Assembly (NCBI GenBank): GCA_021737275.1
Contig: JAIPEE010000001.1
Span: 199,530 to 263,529 of the forward strand
Source: Desulfobacterales bacterium
Lineage (GTDB): Bacteria; Desulfobacterota; Desulfobacteria; Desulfobacterales; JAIPEE01
DNA length: 64,000 nt
Direction: 5' to 3'
Under the pieces are notes generated by a model. It ran no database searches and had not been told where the DNA came from. It worked only from the letters and a program-made list of their open reading frames with translations. Below, in pieces: positions 27,065 to 37,728 of the stretch; within the stretch, counting starts at the first letter, position 1; the number at the start of each line of letters is the position of its first letter. Made by a program: the position numbers and the translations under genes.

Positions 27065-28357
27065 ATGGGTGACTTTTTTAACCTGAAGAAAAAAAATATT
27101 ACCATAAGAGGAGAATTTGTCGGCGGACTCACTACCTTTCTCACTATGGCCTACATTATATTTGTAAACCCTTCAATTCTCAGCGTAACAGGTATGGACA
27201 AATCCGCGCTGATATCCGTAACCTGCATTGCCGCTTTTACAGGCACCATGCTGGTCGGGCTATGGGCACGGGTACCTTTCGCGATGGCTCCGGGTATGGG
27301 GCTCAACGCATTTTTCACCTATACACTCGTTATTGGTCAGGGACTTGACTGGCAGACTGCGCTTGGGGTTGTTTTTATTTCAGGCATCGCCTTTTTCATC
27401 TTAACCATTGCAGGAATACGTGAAAAGATTATCAATGCCATTCCGTTATCCCTCCGACTTGCTGTTGCAGCCGGTATTGGCCTTTTTATAACTTTTATCG
27501 GAATGAAAAATCTTGGTTTAATAGTGGATAACCCTGCCACGCTTGTCTCTCTCGGAAAATTCAACACCCGGGTCCTGCTGGGCCTGATAGGACTCATCAT
27601 TATTGCCGTACTGGAAGTAAAAAAAATCCGTGGCTCCATATTGATCGGCATACTGGTAACATTTGTACTGGGCATTCTTTTCAAACAGGTTGCAATACCG
27701 GACGCAATTGTTTCCGCGCCACCGTCAATTGCTCCGGTTGCCTTTAAACTTGATATTCTTGGTGCCTTGAGATGGGGGCTTATCGGAGCAATCTTTTCCT
27801 TTATGTTTGTGGATCTTTTTGACTCCATCGGAACCATTGTCGCCTGTTCATATGAAGCCGGTCACGTTGAGGAAGACGGCACCATAAAGAAAATCGACAA
27901 GATGCTGGAAGCCGATGCCGTCGCAACGATTGCCGGTTCTCTTCTTGGTACCAGCACAACAACAACCTATATAGAATCTGCTTCCGGAATTGCCGATGGT
28001 GCGAGAACAGGGCTGGCATCTGTTTTTACAGCCTGTTTCTTTCTGCTCGCACTTTTTTTTGCACCCGTCATTGGGGCAGTACCGGCATTTGCAACATCAC
28101 CGGCTTTGATTATTGTCGGTGTGTTTATGTTTAATAATATCAAAAATATTGATTTCAGTGATTTTGCACTGGCCATTCCTGCTTTTCTGACCATCATACT
28201 CATGCCGCTGACGTACAGCATCAGCACAGGACTCACTTTTGGATTCCTGTCATATGTTCTGATTGCGGGGTTTAGCGGCAATGCAAAAAACATTTCACCT
28301 GTCATGTGGATTATCAGTGTTTTATCGGCACTGAATCTTATTATTTCAGCCGTGTAA
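27065..28357 (+). CDS. NCS2 (AzgA-like) purine permease
   Basis: GEFVGGLTTFLTMAYIIFVNPSILS ... MAPGMGLNAFFTYT ... GTSTTTTYIESASGIADGARTGLAS. Confidence 0.93.
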   Translation: MGDFFNLKKKNITIRGEFVGGLTTFLTMAYIIFVNPSILSVTGMDKSALISVTCIAAFTGTMLVGLWARVPFAMAPGMGLNAFFTYTLVIGQGLDWQTALGVVFISGIAFFILTIAGIREKIINAIPLSLRLAVAAGIGLFITFIGMKNLGLIVDNPATLVSLGKFNTRVLLGLIGLIIIAVLEVKKIRGSILIGILVTFVLGILFKQVAIPDAIVSAPPSIAPVAFKLDILGALRWGLIGAIFSFMFVDLFDSIGTIVACSYEAGHVEEDGTIKKIDKMLEADAVATIAGSLLGTSTTTTYIESASGIADGARTGLASVFTACFFLLALFFAPVIGAVPAFATSPALIIVGVFMFNNIKNIDFSDFALAIPAFLTIILMPLTYSISTGLTFGFLSYVLIAGFSGNAKNISPVMWIISVLSALNLIISAV

Positions 28358-28375
28358 TAAAAATAAGGAGATCTA

Positions 28376-28918
28376 ATGTTCAAAGAGAAATTAAAGCGGG
28401 TTCTCATAACAGAAACGGAAATCAAACAGATAGTAAAAAAACTCGGCAAACAGATTACGCAAGACTACAATGATATTGAAGATGATCTTATTGTCATAGG
28501 CCTTTTAAAGGGTTCGTTTATATTTATGGCTGATCTTGTCAGGGAGATCCGCATTAATTTGGTGACAGACTTCATGACCGTTTCAAGCTATAGAAATAAG
28601 ACAGAAAGTACCGGTGATGTAAAAATCATTATGGACCTTGATGAATCTGTTAATGGCAAACATATCCTGATGGTTGAAGATATAATCGATACCGGTAATA
28701 CCTTTTCAAAAGTTTTAAATCTTCTCCACACCAGAAATCCAAAATCACTTAAAATTTGTTCCCTGCTGAGCAAGCCGTCACGGAGAGTCAGGGAGGTAAA
28801 GATTGACTACTGCGGCAAAGAGATCCCGGATGAATTCGTCTGTGGATACGGCCTTGACTATGCCCAGAAATACAGAAACCTTCCCTATATCGGAATACTG
28901 GATCCGAAGTACAGGTAA
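28376..28918 (+). CDS. hpt: Hypoxanthine phosphoribosyltransferase
   Basis: LMVEDIIDTGNTFSKVL PRPP loop, VIGLLKGSFIFMADLVR. Confidence 0.93.
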   Translation: MFKEKLKRVLITETEIKQIVKKLGKQITQDYNDIEDDLIVIGLLKGSFIFMADLVREIRINLVTDFMTVSSYRNKTESTGDVKIIMDLDESVNGKHILMVEDIIDTGNTFSKVLNLLHTRNPKSLKICSLLSKPSRRVREVKIDYCGKEIPDEFVCGYGLDYAQKYRNLPYIGILDPKYR

Positions 28919-28924
28919 TTTGAT

Positions 28925-29446
28925 ATGATAAGTAAAACTATCTCTTTTTGTAAAGCGTCACAATCTTGTAAAGAACTTGTCCATCAGTGGTGGCATTCGC
29001 CGCATGTGGTTGAATTTTGGGATAACAGTGAAAAGATGTGGAATAACTTTTCCGATTACATCTCCGGCAAAAAAGATCTTTATGACTACTGGATAGGTGC
29101 TTGCGATGAAGACCCCTTTTCGCTGATAATAACTTCTGATGTGTCAGAAGATTCACCTAAATATCTAAAACCATGGATTGCAACTGAAGGCAAGACACTT
29201 ACAATTGACTTCATGATCGGTGAACTGCCCTATCTTGGCAAAGGTTTAGCCGCCAATACACTCATTTCGTTTGCTGACTTTCTTTCTGAGAATATAAGTA
29301 CTCTGCTTATTGACCCTGAATCAGCAAATATAAAAGCAATTCATGTTTATGAAAAGGCCGGCTTTAAAAAAGTAGATAGGTTTACACCAGAGGATGGCTA
29401 TTTTGCAGGCAAGGAACATATCCTGATGATGCTTTCATTAAATTAA
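28925..29446 (+). CDS. GNAT family N-acetyltransferase
   Basis: AacA4/RimJ-like: QWWHSPHVVEFWDN ... KGLAANTLISFADFL ... NIKAIHVYEKAGFKKV. Confidence 0.88.
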   Translation: MISKTISFCKASQSCKELVHQWWHSPHVVEFWDNSEKMWNNFSDYISGKKDLYDYWIGACDEDPFSLIITSDVSEDSPKYLKPWIATEGKTLTIDFMIGELPYLGKGLAANTLISFADFLSENISTLLIDPESANIKAIHVYEKAGFKKVDRFTPEDGYFAGKEHILMMLSLN

Positions 29447-29497
29447 GCTTTTCTTAATAAAAAAGCCTGCCCGATTCTATCTAATGCCTGTCTTTTA

Positions 29498-29809
29498 TTA
29501 CTCCCGCTCAACAACTTTGGGGCTCCCAATGACATCATACTCTGCTTTTTTCAGCATCTTGACCATCTCTTCAGGTGAAATTTTAGTATCATCATAGAAA
29601 ACTTTCACCTTGTGCGTATAAATGTTGGTATAGGCTTTGTACACACCTTCATGTTTAAGGGCAAAACTTACCCTTGTGGCTGTGTCGTGTCAAGCGCAGG
29701 ACGGGACATAAAGTTCCACCAGCTTTGCTTCTTTAGGGACAAAAAGACTTGCACAGGCTGAAAGTAAACACACCGTTAATAATATCGGGATATAATATCT
29801 TTTTTTCAT
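29498..29809 (-). CDS. Predicted selenoprotein: HMA-like lipoprotein with one in-frame UGA (Sec)
   Basis: MKKRYYIPILLTVCLLSACASLFVPKEAKLVELYVPSCA-U-HDTATRVSFALKHEGVYKAYTNIYTHKVKVFYDDTKISPEEMVKMLKKAEYDVIGSPKVVERE; UGA at 29692-29690; LSAC lipobox; hairpin 29657-29675 14 nt after the UGA. Confidence 0.75.
29657..29675 (-). promoter_or_regulatory. Bacterial SECIS-like hairpin
   Basis: Minus strand AAGGGT-AAGTTTT-GCCCTT (five Watson-Crick pairs plus a U.G pair), starting 14 nt after the UGA. Confidence 0.55.
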
Positions 29810-29869
29810 TTCCGGTCACCTCCCTGGTACGCTTTCTATTATCAATTTATGTTAAGAAACAAAGTACAC

Positions 29870-31450
29870 TTATTGCTGTAATTCTGCAGCCATTTTTAAA
29901 ATGGCATCAAGGTCCTGCTTAAGTGTTACCAATCTTTGCTGAGCTGCTTTTTCCGGGTTGTTGTGGAACGCCTCTCTTATGGCAGTCATTCTGCTTTCAA
30001 AAAACATCACATTCAACCGATTTTCAATGGCGGTCGGCTTTCCGGATGATCCGGAAATATCCGGAAAAAGCAGACAGCCCGCGTCGGGTTTTTCAAGAAT
30101 GCCATTATCATATAGTTTAAAAATAGTGCGAACTGCTTCTGCCGTCAAGATATCGGCCGCTTTGATAACATTATCGGCCGCTTTAAAAAATCTTTTTGTC
30201 TCTCTGCCCGAGTGGCACTCTTTGCACGTTTTGATCATTTTACCGCGCTCCTCTTTCCACTCATCCGGATTCAACCGCATTAAAGAAATTTTTTTCACTG
30301 TTTCATTTTGAAATCCCGGCATGCCATCGGCATTTTCAATCCCCATTGCCTGGAAAATAAGCCGTCTGCTCTTTAACCATTCATCATCTTTGGGTGGCTC
30401 CATCTGCAATCCATAAAACCCCCATGCGGTTATCATATGGTGCTGTCCATCTCTCATATGACAGGTTGCACAGGTTGGCACTTTAGTTTTTGAAGAGAGT
30501 TCACCTTTTTGCTTAAGTTTATACAACTCACCATGTTTTGAAGAAGCGTAAACTTCTCCCTGAAGTTGATTCAACCCTTCATGGCACGGCATACAGTTGC
30601 TTGTTTTTCCAGCTTCCTCTAGAGAAAAGGAATGTGTCTTGTGACATGTTGTACAGGTGTCGGAGGCAATATCCATAATTGCTTCAGATTCAACCTGAGC
30701 GGCCGTAAACACATGGCAGGTATCGCATTTCCGATCTGATCCGATTTTCCCGTGTGCTCCCGGCAGTGCATTCACGGCTTCAAGAGAATAGCCATGTTTT
30801 CCGGCAGAAATCTGATCATACTGCATCTGGTGACAACCAATACACTTATCGGAGGTGGCCTTCTCTGCCTTATCAATATTTTCTTCAGAATTATGCCCTG
30901 AGCCATGACAAACTGCACACGAAACCATATTCATGCTGTGCTTACTATCTATCCACCCATCTACAATTTCTATGGTTTTGCCGGTATGACAGACAGCACA
31001 CGTCTGTTTGACAGCTTCCTTTTTATCAACAGGATAACCGTGATCCATCCATACCTTGAGGCCGCCCTTCAAACTATAAACAGACGTAAAACCCTTTTTA
31101 ATCAGTTTTAGCGCCACCCGGGCACTTGTGGACTCAGCCGGTCAGGCTCAATAGGTAACAATCAATGAGTCTTTGGAATATTTATCTGCCCACTTTATAT
31201 CAGCCGGATTTTCATGAACAGCGCCTGAAATCTTAACATCGCTGGACTGCCATTGGGATTCCACACGAACATCAACAATAATCAGTTTTGAATCATTCAA
31301 TTTTTTTTTAAGATCACCGGTTGATATTCTAGGGCAGTCAGGATAGGGAATACTTTCTGCAAAAGCCGGTAAAATTAATAAAAAGGATAACACCAGAACA
31401 GTGGCAGAAAGACAGATAACGTCTGTCAAATTTTTAAAATGAGCCGGCAT
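29870..31450 (-). CDS. Predicted exported selenoprotein: rhodanese domain with UxU motif fused to an octaheme cytochrome c
   Basis: The 31148-31450 and 29870-31117 ORFs lie in one frame separated only by UGA-Ala-UGA: DSLIVTY-U-A-U-PAESTSARVALKLIKKGFTSVYSLKGGLKVW. Downstream are eight CxxCH: CAVCH, CAVCH, CIGCH, CDTCH, CTTCH, CMPCH, CATCH, CKECH. N-terminal signal peptide. Confidence 0.82.
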
Positions 31451-31581
31451 GTCTAATTTCTCCAGATTGTTTCAGGTTAAAAACGGATTGCTGATATTGA
31501 ATTATAAAATTTATTTTTAGAAACAACATGGTTAATATATCATGCCGCATAAAATAAATGCAATTGAATATACTTGTATAG

Positions 31582-32379
31582 CTACTTGATGGTGATCATC
31601 TTACCGCTTCTGTCCTGAGTGGCAACCGACAGTTTGATTTTTCGATCCTTGATCGCCTCTGCAACAACATTTCGAGCTTTTCGGGGAGAATTATTTGTTT
31701 CACTCAGATGAGCAAGAATAACCTGCTGCAGATTGTCATGGATCAGTTCACCCAGCAGATCCCGGGATTCTCCATTGGAAAGATGACCGCTTCGGCTTCG
31801 GATACGCTGTTTAACCGGCCAGGGATAGGGTCCAAATTCCAGCATATCCGGGTCATGGTTGGATTCAAGAACAAGAAGGTCACAGTCAGTTAAATGGTGT
31901 TTGACCATCCGGGTGGCGATACCCAGATCAGTAGCAATTCCAATTTTTGAATGATTGTGTTTTATCATAAAACCGGCCGGGTCCTCCGCATCGTGTGAAA
32001 TACAAAAAGGATGAATTTTAAATGCATTGATTGAAAAATCTTTGCCGCATTTAAAGTTAATTGTATCATGCAGCTTCCCGACCTGTGAAGCATCGAGCGT
32101 ATCTTTATTGATATATACCGGTAAGCTAAAGCGGCGGGATAAGACACCAACGCCCCTTACATGATCGGAATGTTCATGCGAAACCACAATGGCATTAATC
32201 TTTTCCGGATTAATATTCTGTGATTTCATACGCCTTTCAAGCTCAATACCTGAAAGGCCGGCATCAATCAGAATGGATGTCTCTCCATCCGAAATATAAA
32301 TTGCATTACCCTTGCTGCCACTGGCCAGCATACATATTTTTAATGAATTGTTCGATTCCGTTTTAATACTTTTCCCCAT
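31582..32379 (-). CDS. MBL-fold metallohydrolase (YycJ/WalJ-like)
   Basis: MLASGSKGNAIYISDGETSILIDAGLS; VSHEHSDHVRGVGVLSRR. Confidence 0.88.
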   Translation of the reverse strand: MGKSIKTESNNSLKICMLASGSKGNAIYISDGETSILIDAGLSGIELERRMKSQNINPEKINAIVVSHEHSDHVRGVGVLSRRFSLPVYINKDTLDASQVGKLHDTINFKCGKDFSINAFKIHPFCISHDAEDPAGFMIKHNHSKIGIATDLGIATRMVKHHLTDCDLLVLESNHDPDMLEFGPYPWPVKQRIRSRSGHLSNGESRDLLGELIHDNLQQVILAHLSETNNSPRKARNVVAEAIKDRKIKLSVATQDRSGKMITIK

Positions 32380-32388
32380 TAAAATATT

Positions 32389-32847
32389 TCATTTTCCCGT
32401 ATGCCCAAACCCGCCTGAGCTGCGTTCAGTTTCATCAAGCGTTTCAACCACTTCAAGCCTTGCCTGATAAACCCGTTTGGTAATCATCTGTGCAACCCGA
32501 TCACCACGCTTAATCGTATAGGCGCTATCTCCGAGATTGATCAGACCGATTTTAACCTCACCCCTGTAATCTGCATCAATCGTCCCCGGTGCATTTATAA
32601 TGCTGATGCCGTGCTTGATGGCCAAACCGCTCCTGGGACGAATCTGAACTTCAAACCCTTCAGGGATCGCCATGGCAAAACCGGTTGGAACAAGAACTAT
32701 ATCCCGTTTTTCCAGTACAATATCAACGTCTACAGCAGCACAGACATCCATTCCGGCAGACTGGGGTGTCATGTATTGGGGAAGTGGTATATCGGTATCT
32801 TTTTCCGGATTGAGTCTTAAAAACCTGATGGTAGGATTTGGGTTCAT
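32389..32847 (-). CDS. dut: dUTP diphosphatase
   Basis: PQSAGMDVCAA, RPRSGLAIKHGI, GTIDADYRGEVKI, ERSSGGFGHTGK. Confidence 0.95.
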   Translation of the reverse strand: MNPNPTIRFLRLNPEKDTDIPLPQYMTPQSAGMDVCAAVDVDIVLEKRDIVLVPTGFAMAIPEGFEVQIRPRSGLAIKHGISIINAPGTIDADYRGEVKIGLINLGDSAYTIKRGDRVAQMITKRVYQARLEVVETLDETERSSGGFGHTGK

Positions 32848-32902
32848 ATACTAAACCTTAAAAATTGAGATTATTCTTCTTAATCGTAATCTTACGCTTA
32901 AA

Positions 32903-34162
32903 CTAAATCAAACGATTAATCATCTCTTCATAAACCATATCATGATCATTGGGGCCTAATGCGGTCAATGAAACCTGGCCACAGCAGAAAAGCTTCTCAG
33001 CCAGGGACCGAATCTCATCGGTAGTAACCGCTTCAATACTGTCCACAATCTTCTCTATGGGAATATGCCTTTCAAAGTGAATTTCATTCTGGGCCAGCCG
33101 AACCATCTGGTCGTCAATGCTTTCAGATGCCAGCATAAGGTTGCCCTTTGTATACTCTTTGGCATTATGAAGCAAGGTATCACCAACCTTTTCATCCTTA
33201 AGGCGGCGCATACTTTTTAAAATAATATCTACCGTTTCTGTTGTATTATCCGGATCAACACCGGTATAGACACCAAACATGCCCGTATCAGAATATGAAG
33301 ATATATAAGAATAAATTGAGTAAGCAAGGCCGCGCTCTTCACGAATTTCCTGAAACAATCTGGAACTCATGTTGCCGCCCAGAATTGTATTCATAAGAGA
33401 ACAGGCATAACGTTCCTTTGCTGCAACAGCAATTCCCTTTGTACCGATACAAATATGTGTCTGCTCCTGCTCACGCCTGGTAATATTTACAAGGGACCGG
33501 TTTTCAGGAATGGTTCGTTCCGGGAAATTCGTCCCGGCAGGAATAGAAGTAAAAAGATCTTCAATGAGTTTAACAAAATAATCATGATCGATATTTCCGG
33601 CAACGGAAATGATGATTCTTTCAGGCTGGTATAATCGGCTGAAAAAGTTTTTGATGGCATCGCTGTCAAAATGCACTACGTTTTCCCGAGATCCGAGAAT
33701 CGGGCGGCCCAGGGGATGCTCCCCCCAGAATGTCTGATCGGAAAGCTGATGAATATAATCTTCAGGGTTATCTTCCACCATACCGATTTCCTGGAGGATA
33801 ACCGGTCGTTCCCGCTCAAGTTCCTGATTATCAAATGTGGAATTTAAAAAAATATCAGAAAGGATTTCCACCATGGTTTCAAGGTGTGTGTCCATCACCT
33901 TGGCGTGGTAGCACGTATTTTCCATGGTAGTAAATGCATTGGTGTGACCGCCGATTGCATCAAACTCTTTGGCAATCTGAAAAGCGGTCCGTTTACCGGT
34001 GCCCTTGAAAATCATGTGCTCAATCAAATGGGAAAGCCCATTCTCTTTCACAGATTCATCACGGGCACCGACATTTACCCAGACCCCCATGGAAACAGAG
34101 TGTACATGGGGCATTCTTCGGGACAGAATTCTGACCCCGTTTTTTAATACCGTTTTATTCAC
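32903..34162 (-). CDS. M16-family zinc peptidase
   Basis: [18 protein letters not shown] (HxxEH). Confidence 0.93.
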   Translation of the reverse strand: MNKTVLKNGVRILSRRMPHVHSVSMGVWVNVGARDESVKENGLSHLIEHMIFKGTGKRTAFQIAKEFDAIGGHTNAFTTMENTCYHAKVMDTHLETMVEILSDIFLNSTFDNQELERERPVILQEIGMVEDNPEDYIHQLSDQTFWGEHPLGRPILGSRENVVHFDSDAIKNFFSRLYQPERIIISVAGNIDHDYFVKLIEDLFTSIPAGTNFPERTIPENRSLVNITRREQEQTHICIGTKGIAVAAKERYACSLMNTILGGNMSSRLFQEIREERGLAYSIYSYISSYSDTGMFGVYTGVDPDNTTETVDIILKSMRRLKDEKVGDTLLHNAKEYTKGNLMLASESIDDQMVRLAQNEIHFERHIPIEKIVDSIEAVTTDEIRSLAEKLFCCGQVSLTALGPNDHDMVYEEMINRLI

Positions 34163-36254
34163 CGCCCCTGGCTTTTTCTTCTTCCAGAATAGCCTTGTGG
34201 CTCAGCCGGATTTTGCCTTCAGGTGTCACTTCAAGAACCTTCACCTTGAGCTTGTCACCTTCTTTAACAACATCCGTTACTTTTGCAATACGTGTAAGTG
34301 CAAGCTGCGAGATATGAACCAGACCATCCGTACCGGGAAAAATCTGTACAAATGCACCAAAATCCATAATTTTCATGACGGTACCGTCATAGACTTCGCC
34401 CACTTCAGGTTCTGCCGTAATCGCCTTTACCATATCAAGAGCGGCATCGCCCTCTTCCTTGGAAAAAGCAGCAATCTTGACATTACCATCATCATCAATC
34501 TCGACCCTGGTGTTTGTGTCAGCCTGAATACCGCGGATAATTTTACCGCCCGGGCCGATAATATCACGGATCTTATCTTTGCTGATCTTTATGGTAACAA
34601 TCGTCGGTGCATATTTGGATATTGCCTCATTAGGTGTCTTGATCGCATCCAGCATTTTATCAAGAATATGAAGTCGGCCCACACGTGCCTGTTCAAGCGC
34701 TTTTTCCATAATATCTTTTGACAATTCTAGAATCTTGATATCCATCTGGAGTGCGGTAATACCTTCTGATGTCCCGGCAACCTTAAAATCCATATCACCA
34801 AAATGGTCCTCATCACCGAGGATATCTGTCAGAACGACAATGTTATCTCCATCCTTGACCAGACCCATGGCAATGCCTGAAACCGGTGCCTTAATCGGAA
34901 CACCGCCTTCCATCAGTGCCATTATGCCTGAACATATGGTGCCCATGGATGATGAACCATTGGATTCAAGTACTTCGGAAACAAGACGGATCGTATAGTC
35001 AAAATCTTCCTTATCCGGAAGAACCTTCTCTATAGCACGGGTTGAAAGGCCGCCATGACCGATATCTCTGCGGCTGGGTCCACCCACTCGTTTTACCTCG
35101 CCCACTGAAAAGGGAGGGAAATTGTAATGAAGCATAAACGGACGGAACTCTTCACCACTCAGTGTTTCCACACGCTGTTCATCCTGACCGGAACCAAGTG
35201 TGAGTACACCCAGCACCTGGGTTTCACCACGTGTAAAAAGTGCTGAACCATGGATACGAGGTAGAACCCCAATATCACAGGTGATGGGTCTTACTTCATC
35301 AAACTTTCTTCCGTCAATTCGCTTACCATCATTGAGCACAATGTCTCTACAGATATTCTTCTGAAGAGCGCTGAAAATCTCACCAAACTCACCCCTGCGC
35401 TCTTCATACTCTTCACCAAGGCCTTCAAAAATTTCATTCTTCAGAGCCCTCATTGCAGCAGCTCGATCCATCTTGCCTGGGATAACAACAGTTTCCCGAA
35501 TACGGTCTTTTGCCAGCGCAGTTACTTTTTCAGTCAGCGCTTCATCCTGTTCGGCCGGGGTAAACTCATGTTTTTCTTTTCCGCAGGCTGATTTCAACTC
35601 TTCCTGAAGCGCAATAAGCGGCTGAATGGCCTCATGGCCAAAGAAAATTGCATCCAGCATATCAGCTTCACTGACAATATCACCACCGCCCTCAACCATA
35701 ACAACACCTGTTTTGGATCCGGCAACAATAATATTGATATCGCATTTATCATAATCCGTTAATTTTGGATTGGCGATAAATTCACCATCTATCCGGCCGA
35801 CCCGTACATTGGCTATCGGGCCGGCAAACGGAATATCAGAAATTTCAAGCGCAGCCGATGCGCCGACCATAGCAAGCATATCAGGATCATTTTCCTGATC
35901 CATAGACAGTACGGTTGCTATTACCTGGGTTTCATAATTATAACCCTTTGGGAAAAGAGGCCGGATGGGCCTGTCGATCAGCCTGGCCGTCAGTGTCTCT
36001 TTTTCGCTCGGTCTGCCGATCTCACGCCGGAAATAGTTTCCGGGGATACGGCCCGCGGCATAAATCTTTTCCTGATATTCAACTGAAAGCGGTAAAAAAC
36101 TTACCGGCCGAGCGTCCTTTGCTGCTACAACCGTTACCAGAACAGTGGTTTCACCATACTGAACGACAACCGATCCGGATGCCTGTTTGGCAACCTTTCC
36201 TGTTTGAATACTTAATGTTTTTCCACCAATTTCAGCACTTACTAATTTTTCCAT
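34155..36254 (-). CDS. pnp: Polyribonucleotide nucleotidyltransferase
   Basis: 699 aa; two RNase PH domains, KH ([26 protein letters not shown]), S1 domain. Confidence 0.97.
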   Translation of the reverse strand: MEKLVSAEIGGKTLSIQTGKVAKQASGSVVVQYGETTVLVTVVAAKDARPVSFLPLSVEYQEKIYAAGRIPGNYFRREIGRPSEKETLTARLIDRPIRPLFPKGYNYETQVIATVLSMDQENDPDMLAMVGASAALEISDIPFAGPIANVRVGRIDGEFIANPKLTDYDKCDINIIVAGSKTGVVMVEGGGDIVSEADMLDAIFFGHEAIQPLIALQEELKSACGKEKHEFTPAEQDEALTEKVTALAKDRIRETVVIPGKMDRAAAMRALKNEIFEGLGEEYEERRGEFGEIFSALQKNICRDIVLNDGKRIDGRKFDEVRPITCDIGVLPRIHGSALFTRGETQVLGVLTLGSGQDEQRVETLSGEEFRPFMLHYNFPPFSVGEVKRVGGPSRRDIGHGGLSTRAIEKVLPDKEDFDYTIRLVSEVLESNGSSSMGTICSGIMALMEGGVPIKAPVSGIAMGLVKDGDNIVVLTDILGDEDHFGDMDFKVAGTSEGITALQMDIKILELSKDIMEKALEQARVGRLHILDKMLDAIKTPNEAISKYAPTIVTIKISKDKIRDIIGPGGKIIRGIQADTNTRVEIDDDGNVKIAAFSKEEGDAALDMVKAITAEPEVGEVYDGTVMKIMDFGAFVQIFPGTDGLVHISQLALTRIAKVTDVVKEGDKLKVKVLEVTPEGKIRLSHKAILEEEKARGGE

Positions 36255-36490
36255 CTCATCTCCTAAAAGGCATCCTCCCCCCTGGGAAGTGCCACGTTAT
36301 TTTCCTTACCCTTGGATTCATCTGTGAGCAATTTTTTTATCCGACTTATAAACACTATAGCGTCGGATAAAGAAATAATTACCAAAGATTTTTTGCCGCA
36401 GGACAGCGGGCAGGAGTGCTATCAGTTCTCTGTTGGAAAACTGTTATTTCAATAAATTGACAAATCCTGCGGTTTTATAAATGAACGCTA

Positions 36491-36760
36491 TTATCGTCTT
36501 AAACCTAGCGTCTCAATGATTGTTTTATACCGTTTAACATCTTTATTTTTTATATAGCTTAAAAGCCGGCGACGACGTCCAACCAGCATCAGCAACCCTC
36601 TTCTTGAGTGGTGATCCTTTTTATGTGCCCTCAGATGATCGGTAAGATATGTGATGCGATGAGTTAACAGGCCAATCTGAACCTCAGGTGAGCCGGTGTC
36701 GCTATCATGCTGCTTATATTTTTCAATCAATGTCTTTTTATCTTCTGCTGTATACGCCAC
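36491..36760 (-). CDS. rpsO: 30S ribosomal protein S15
   Basis: [40 protein letters not shown]. Confidence 0.97.
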   Translation of the reverse strand: MAYTAEDKKTLIEKYKQHDSDTGSPEVQIGLLTHRITYLTDHLRAHKKDHHSRRGLLMLVGRRRRLLSYIKNKDVKRYKTIIETLGLRR

Positions 36761-36816
36761 TTTCTTTCTGCCTCCTTGTTATAAAAAACAGTTTATTTAA
36801 AGTTTGTCTTTATCTC

Positions 36817-37728
36817 TTAGTTATGGAAAACACAACAATATTTATAATTTGTTTGGTTTTCCACTGCACTTAAAACGGCAATTAAATCATGTGTATTGTT
36901 CAGTACCCTGACAAAGGTACCGTCCTCAACATGCGACCTGGTGGCAAGGTCAGCCCTGCTTATTAAAATACCGTTTTTTATATTTTTTTCCAACACCTTA
37001 TCAACAATAACCGATGGCATCTCTTCGATAGCATCGGCCATGCTGATCAGGCGATCTTGCCAATTGTCTGCTTCGTTCAGTTGTTGCAATTCTTCAAGTG
37101 TTATCGCATCCCTGATCGAATAGCCGCCGCACTCAAGTCGCCTCAATGTCTTGAGATGGCCGCCGCAACCCAGCGCTTTTCCAATATCAAAGCAGAGGGT
37201 TCTGATATAAGTGCCTGCCGAGCAGGTCACTTCAAACCGGATCTCGGGAAGGTTAATATCAAGAATATCAATGCCTGAAATATTAACCCTTCTGGCCGGT
37301 TTTACAACCGGTTTCCCTTTCCGGGCGAGTTTGTAAAGGGGTGTCCCCTTATGCTTCAAGGCGGAATAAATCGGTGGAATCTGATCAATATCGCCTGTAA
37401 ATTTTTCTATAACCGATCGAATTTCAGTTTCTGCAAAAACAGAAACAGGGCATTCGGTTGTAATATTGCCGGTTATATCCTGCGTATCGGTCTCTTTGCC
37501 AAGACAAAGAACCGCTTCATATTTTTTTGTATCATGCAGCAAAAACCGGGCTAGTTTAGTCGCATGGTTGATACAACAGACCATTACGCCGGTGGCAAAA
37601 GGATCAAGTGTGCCGGTGTGCCCGGCCTTTTTAACCTTTAACGTCCCTTTTAAAACCGCCACTACCTTTGCTGATGATATACCTGCCGGTTTATCAACAA
37701 CGATTATACCGTCTGGATCATGCTGCAT
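36817..37728 (-). CDS. truB: tRNA pseudouridine(55) synthase
   Basis: GIIVVDKPAGISS, AGHTGTLDPFATGVM. Confidence 0.95.
   Translation of the reverse strand: MQHDPDGIIVVDKPAGISSAKVVAVLKGTLKVKKAGHTGTLDPFATGVMVCCINHATKLARFLLHDTKKYEAVLCLGKETDTQDITGNITTECPVSVFAETEIRSVIEKFTGDIDQIPPIYSALKHKGTPLYKLARKGKPVVKPARRVNISGIDILDINLPEIRFEVTCSAGTYIRTLCFDIGKALGCGGHLKTLRRLECGGYSIRDAITLEELQQLNEADNWQDRLISMADAIEEMPSVIVDKVLEKNIKNGILISRADLATRSHVEDGTFVRVLNNTHDLIAVLSAVENQTNYKYCCVFHN

Noticed and set aside
31142-31150. Reading the double TGA as nonsense mutations (pseudogene).
   Set aside because: Both stops sit exactly at expected catalytic Cys positions, the frame is intact on both sides, a neighbouring gene shows the same UGA-at-functional-site pattern, and no other lesion is seen.
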